Origin: Apis mellifera
Lineage: Eukaryota; Arthropoda; Insecta; Hymenoptera; Apidae
NCBI RefSeq assembly: GCF_003254395.2
Contig: NC_037651.1
Location: forward strand, 6,189,001 to 6,253,000
Length of the DNA: 64,000 nt
Direction: 5' to 3'
In this document: positions 60,406-64,000 of the stretch, one piece after another
How the letters are laid out: each line of letters opens with the position of its first letter
Position numbering within the stretch: position 1 is the stretch's first letter
Notes under the pieces: model-generated
What the model was told of the DNA's origin: nothing
What the model saw: the letters and a program-made list of their open reading frames with translations, nothing else
Databases searched by the model: none
Translations under genes and position numbers: made by a program

Positions 60406-62595
60406 GATAAATAACGAGAAAAATATTAAAAATTCCAAGCTTCACGATCCACCCTGCCAATACCGAAAAAATTAGAACCCTTAGAGAAGATTGAACAAAA
60501 ATAATCGAATGAGAAGAAAAACACATTGGATCGAATAAACATATATACATACGTACATCGAGAAGACACGCGCAAAGATTAAACAAAATATAATGGACGC
60601 GGGGAGATTGGATTGAGAAGAGTAGAAGAGGAGGTTGACATAATGGAGGCGTAACGGAGGTGCGAAGAGACGTCATACGCACTTCGTGTTCCCGCGCGAT
60701 CGACGTGACCGGATTGCAGCCGTTGGAAACGATTCGAAAGAATTGCGAGTCCATCCACGTAACATAAAATATAGTAAATCGGGCAGAGAGTAATGCCTGG
60801 CTCGTAAATAACATGACATATGTTGGTGGAAGGCACGGGTGGCATGCACGCGGTAAATCTCCCCTTTCTCCGCGATCGATATAATGGCGGACGATTGCAA
60901 CGTTGGCGCGGTGGCGCTGCGATCGATCGCCGAGAAAAGGGGAGGAAAGGGAGGGGGCTGGGAACCCTCGCGTTTACTTCGAAAACTTTCGCGGACGTGA
61001 AGGCTGCCAAGGAAGGGGGAGGGCCCTGCTATGCCCCTCCAACGATCAACGTCAAGTTTCTCTCCACGACCTTCCGCGGCAAAACACGGCTTCCGGAGTA
61101 GCTATCCAAGTCTAACCTCCCCTGCTCCCTGTTTCCGCTGGTTATTCGCGAGGAGAGGAGCATCGACATGGTCCTCCTCCTCCTCCTCCTCCCCTTCCTC
61201 GAATCCGCGGCTTATGTTCGAGAGGTGTTGAGGTGTTTTTCATTGTTTGTGTTTTTTTGGAAGAAGAGGGGAGGTTACTGGTTTTCTTTTTTTTTTATCC
61301 GGATAATTTGTAGCGTTCTCTGATATCAAAATTTTTTTTCGAGCAACAGTTACTCGAGAGTTTGGGTACTTTGAGATTTATGAATTTTTTGGATTGATGA
61401 AATTATTGAAGGGTGATTGATTGGGATTTTTTTAAATATTCTTATCTGTTGCTCGAAATATATAAAGATTTTTGTATTTTAAAGGATAATTATGATGAAT
61501 GAATTATGATATTGATGGTGATAATTAAAAAGTAGGGAATTCAAGATTCAATTCACTTTTAAGATGACAAAGAGTGGTTGTAACGCGTCGTCTTTTTATA
61601 ATCAACCGGATAGAATAGATAGAGTTGGAACCTTTGCCATCAGGAGCACGAGCAACGTTGTAAACAAGTTTGCCCGCAAGTTTCTCACTCCGCGGCATGA
61701 ATGAATCAACTCATCCATTGAGAGATCAAAGCCACATTGCACAAGGAAAGTTAATATTCATCGATTAACTTGATCATTAGACACAACTCGGTAAATAATC
61801 ATCTACCGACAGACGATCCTTTGTGATCAAGGGAAAAATACAATTATTTAAAAAAAAAATATTTGCGAACAGTAATGGAAATTCTAAAGATATTTTTCTA
61901 AGAATTATTTTCAAGAATTATCGCGAGAAAGAAAATTGAATCTACATCACATTTTCAAATTAATCCATGTTCTTTCAATATCGAACGATTTCTACCATTC
62001 AAAGAAAAAAAATTAACGCGCGTCAAAATTCTTCGAAATGGACAATAATTCTATAATAAAAACGATCCTCGCATCTGAAAAAATAATTCTTCAGATTTAT
62101 TCCGCAAAATAATCATTCTCTTTCGATTCTCCGCGCGAAAAAGGGAAGGAAAAAGAAGGAAAGGGGGAAAAAAACAAACGTACCGCCATAAAACGGCTGA
62201 ATTAATCCAGCCAAGTCGAGAGGAACCATTACGTAGATCCGTGGAAAACCTCTGGCAGAAGTAACCGGAAGCTTATGGCGGAGAGGAGGGAAGGGAGTGG
62301 CGTCGCGCGTGAAAGTGTGCTCGCCCGTGTGTTCGTATGCGGAAAAATGCAAATTCGTCGAGGATTACACACTCGCCAGCTAAGTGTCTAAAGGGATAAT
62401 AGACGAGATCAAGGTTGGAAGGCACGGAAGCGATACAATCGCCTCCACGGTGATTCCAGCCGAAGCTTATTTAATTTTACGTCTCGAGCTGCGGCCATCA
62501 CGCGAGATCCCAGTGGAAGATGTCGAGGGTGCTTCCGATCGATTTGGCAAAAATTCATCGCTGATAAATCGACCTTTCTTTCTTTCTATCCTTGA
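60406..62595. other. gene-free stretch with a large CpG-rich patch
   Basis: I see no supportable gene. A CpG-rich patch covers about 60640-61220, including a CTC run near 61170-61192 and many GATCG words. Two minus-strand frames of 150 residues (60362-60814) and 143 residues (60579-61010) overlap in different phases across it. The first is hydrophobic and ends in a phenylalanine run from an A tract. Neither shows a domain. A second GC-richer patch lies at about 62210-62560. Confidence 0.5.
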
Positions 62596-63416
62596 GTTGA
62601 TAGAAGAATCGTTGATATTTGTATCTGTTTATTAATTTACTTCCAAAGTTTGGATTTTGTAACAATTAAATTAAAAGTTAACTATCTTCTATCTCTGCTT
62701 GAGATATGTAATTTTTATTATTAAGTATTCAGTAAAGTAGAAATATCTTTTTTCTTTTTTTTTTATCTTTGCGTTGATAGAAGAATCGTTGATATTTGTA
62801 TCTGTTTATTAATTTATTTCCAAAGTTTGGATTTTGTAACAATTAAATTAAAAGTTAACTATCTTCTATCTCTGCTTGAGATATGTAATTTTTATTATTA
62901 AGTATTCAGTAAAGTAGAAATATCTTTTTTCTTTTTTTTTTTATCTTTGCGTTGATAGAAGAATCGTTGATATTTGTATCTGTTTATTAATTTATTTCCA
63001 AAGTTTGGATTTTGTAACAATTAAATTAAAAGTTAACTATCTTCTATCTCTGCTTGAGATATGTAATTTTTATTATTAGGTATTTAGCAAAGTAGAAATA
63101 TCTTTTTTTCTTTTTTTTTATCTTTGCATTAATAGAAGATATTTGTATCTGTTTATTTTCAAAATTTGAATTTTATAACAATTAAATTAAAAATTAACTA
63201 TCCATCTCTGTTTGAGATGTAATTTTTATCATTAGATATTTAGCAAAGTAGAAATATCTTTTTTTCTTTGCATTGATAGAAGAATCATTGATATTTGTAT
63301 CTGTTTATTAATTTATTTCCAAAATTTAGATTTTTAACAATTAAATTAAAAATTAACTATCTTCTATCTCTGCTTGAGATATGTAATTTTTATTATTTAG
63401 AAAAGTAGAAATATCG
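62596..63416. repeat. five-copy tandem array, unit ~177 bp
   Basis: Units start near 62596, 62773, 62951, 63128 and 63272 with GTTGATAGAAGAATCGTTGA or a decayed form. Each contains GATATTTGTATCTGTTTATT, TAACAATTAAATTAAAAGTT, AACTATCTTCTATCTCTGC and TTGAGATATGTAATTTTTAT. The first three units are nearly identical, while the fourth and fifth are diverged and shortened (144 bp between their starts). This pattern fits recent expansion at the left edge of an older repeat. Confidence 0.95.
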
Positions 63417-64000
63417 CGAAGAAATCGTAAGTGAAATGATTTAAATTAACAGATCTATGATTAAACTTAAATGAAAAGTCTGAGATCATGAGAAATGTCA
63501 TAATTATAGTATCAAAGGTTCCTCAACCGCCTTGCTTAAATTTCTTAAAGAAGAGATCGAAGAATTTCCCTAACACAATTACGCGGAGCGAGAGTTTCAA
63601 CGAGTTTTAACGCTTGAAGAAGAGACTTGACGCTCGATCGTATTTTGTTTATCAGCAGGAATCGAGTAGGAATAATTTTTCAAGAGGAATATGCAATAAG
63701 GTTTTAATTTGAAAAAGTGATACGATTAATATAATTTTTCTCTTTCCACGGGTGCGTAGTATCGTTTTACACGCGAGGGACTTGTTTTAATTTTAATAAT
63801 TTAATAGGGGATGCTAAAGAATTCTTGAAAAAAAACCGTAATGAGAGATTTTATTTTTAAACAGTGCCGTTATTTAATATTTTTATTAAAAAAGAAAATT
63901 ACACGTTTTATTTTCTCGGAAGGTTAGTTACTTTAAACACAATCTCAATGATTATTATTTCAAAATAATAATATTCTTATTTATCAAACTGCCCTTTAAA
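63417..64000. other. gene-free stretch to the window end
   Basis: I see nothing beyond AT-rich unique sequence with a few short homopolymers. A CG-containing segment at about 63570-63650 is too short to interpret. Confidence 0.7.

Noticed and set aside
60362..61010. 150- and 143-residue minus-strand frames
   Set aside because: They overlap in different phases in a CpG-rich patch, and one ends in an A-tract-derived phenylalanine run. No domain seen.

Overview
The window looks like nuclear DNA from an insect, most likely a bee. It is AT-rich overall, has many TCGA/CGAA-type CpG words for such AT-rich DNA, carries blocks of TTAGG (the ancestral insect telomere word), and contains a nuclear copy of mitochondrial DNA. 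That copy reads as atp6-cox3 only with the invertebrate mitochondrial code and matches Apis-type proteins as I recall them. No long open reading frame here looks like a conserved protein. The open frames are short, lie in low-complexity or GC-rich DNA, and often occur on both strands at once. I read the window as one very large intron or an intergenic desert. I give only one candidate exon: a 41-nt microexon on the minus strand at 40163-40203 with near-consensus splice sites on both sides.

Layout. 1-2700: an 83-89 bp minisatellite (950-1645) abuts a CpG-dense block (1646-2150); next is a 321-bp foldback, MITE-like element (2362-2682) with roughly 112-bp inverted arms. 2.7-18 kb: AT-rich filler with microsatellites, two 165-169 bp tandem duplications (8.13-8.46 and 10.76-11.10 kb, the second carrying TTAGG runs), and a clean G-quadruplex motif (13954-13976). 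18.4-18.8 kb: the clearest CpG-rich block. 20-35 kb: filler, a purine-biased block (22.8-23.13 kb), a 31-bp perfect hairpin (28897-29000) and a three-copy 122-bp repeat (34938-35300). 38-45 kb: a 279-bp duplication, the candidate microexon and a decayed array of about 180-bp units (44.3-45.07 kb). 45-52 kb: several GC-rich blocks, one with many homeodomain-type ATTA words, then a 100-bp perfect AT-centred palindrome (51386-51485). 55.9-56.4 kb: the mitochondrial insertion. 59.8-63.4 kb: a 293-bp duplication and a five-copy array of about 177 bp.

No genes act together here. The supportable content is repeat biology (tandem duplications with periods of about 80-300 bp, two strong inverted repeats, one MITE-like element, one NUMT) and a scatter of GC-rich, CpG-rich blocks that are reasonable candidates for cis-regulatory DNA. 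The blocks are called on composition alone. Coordinates of repeats are read by eye and may be off by a few bases.
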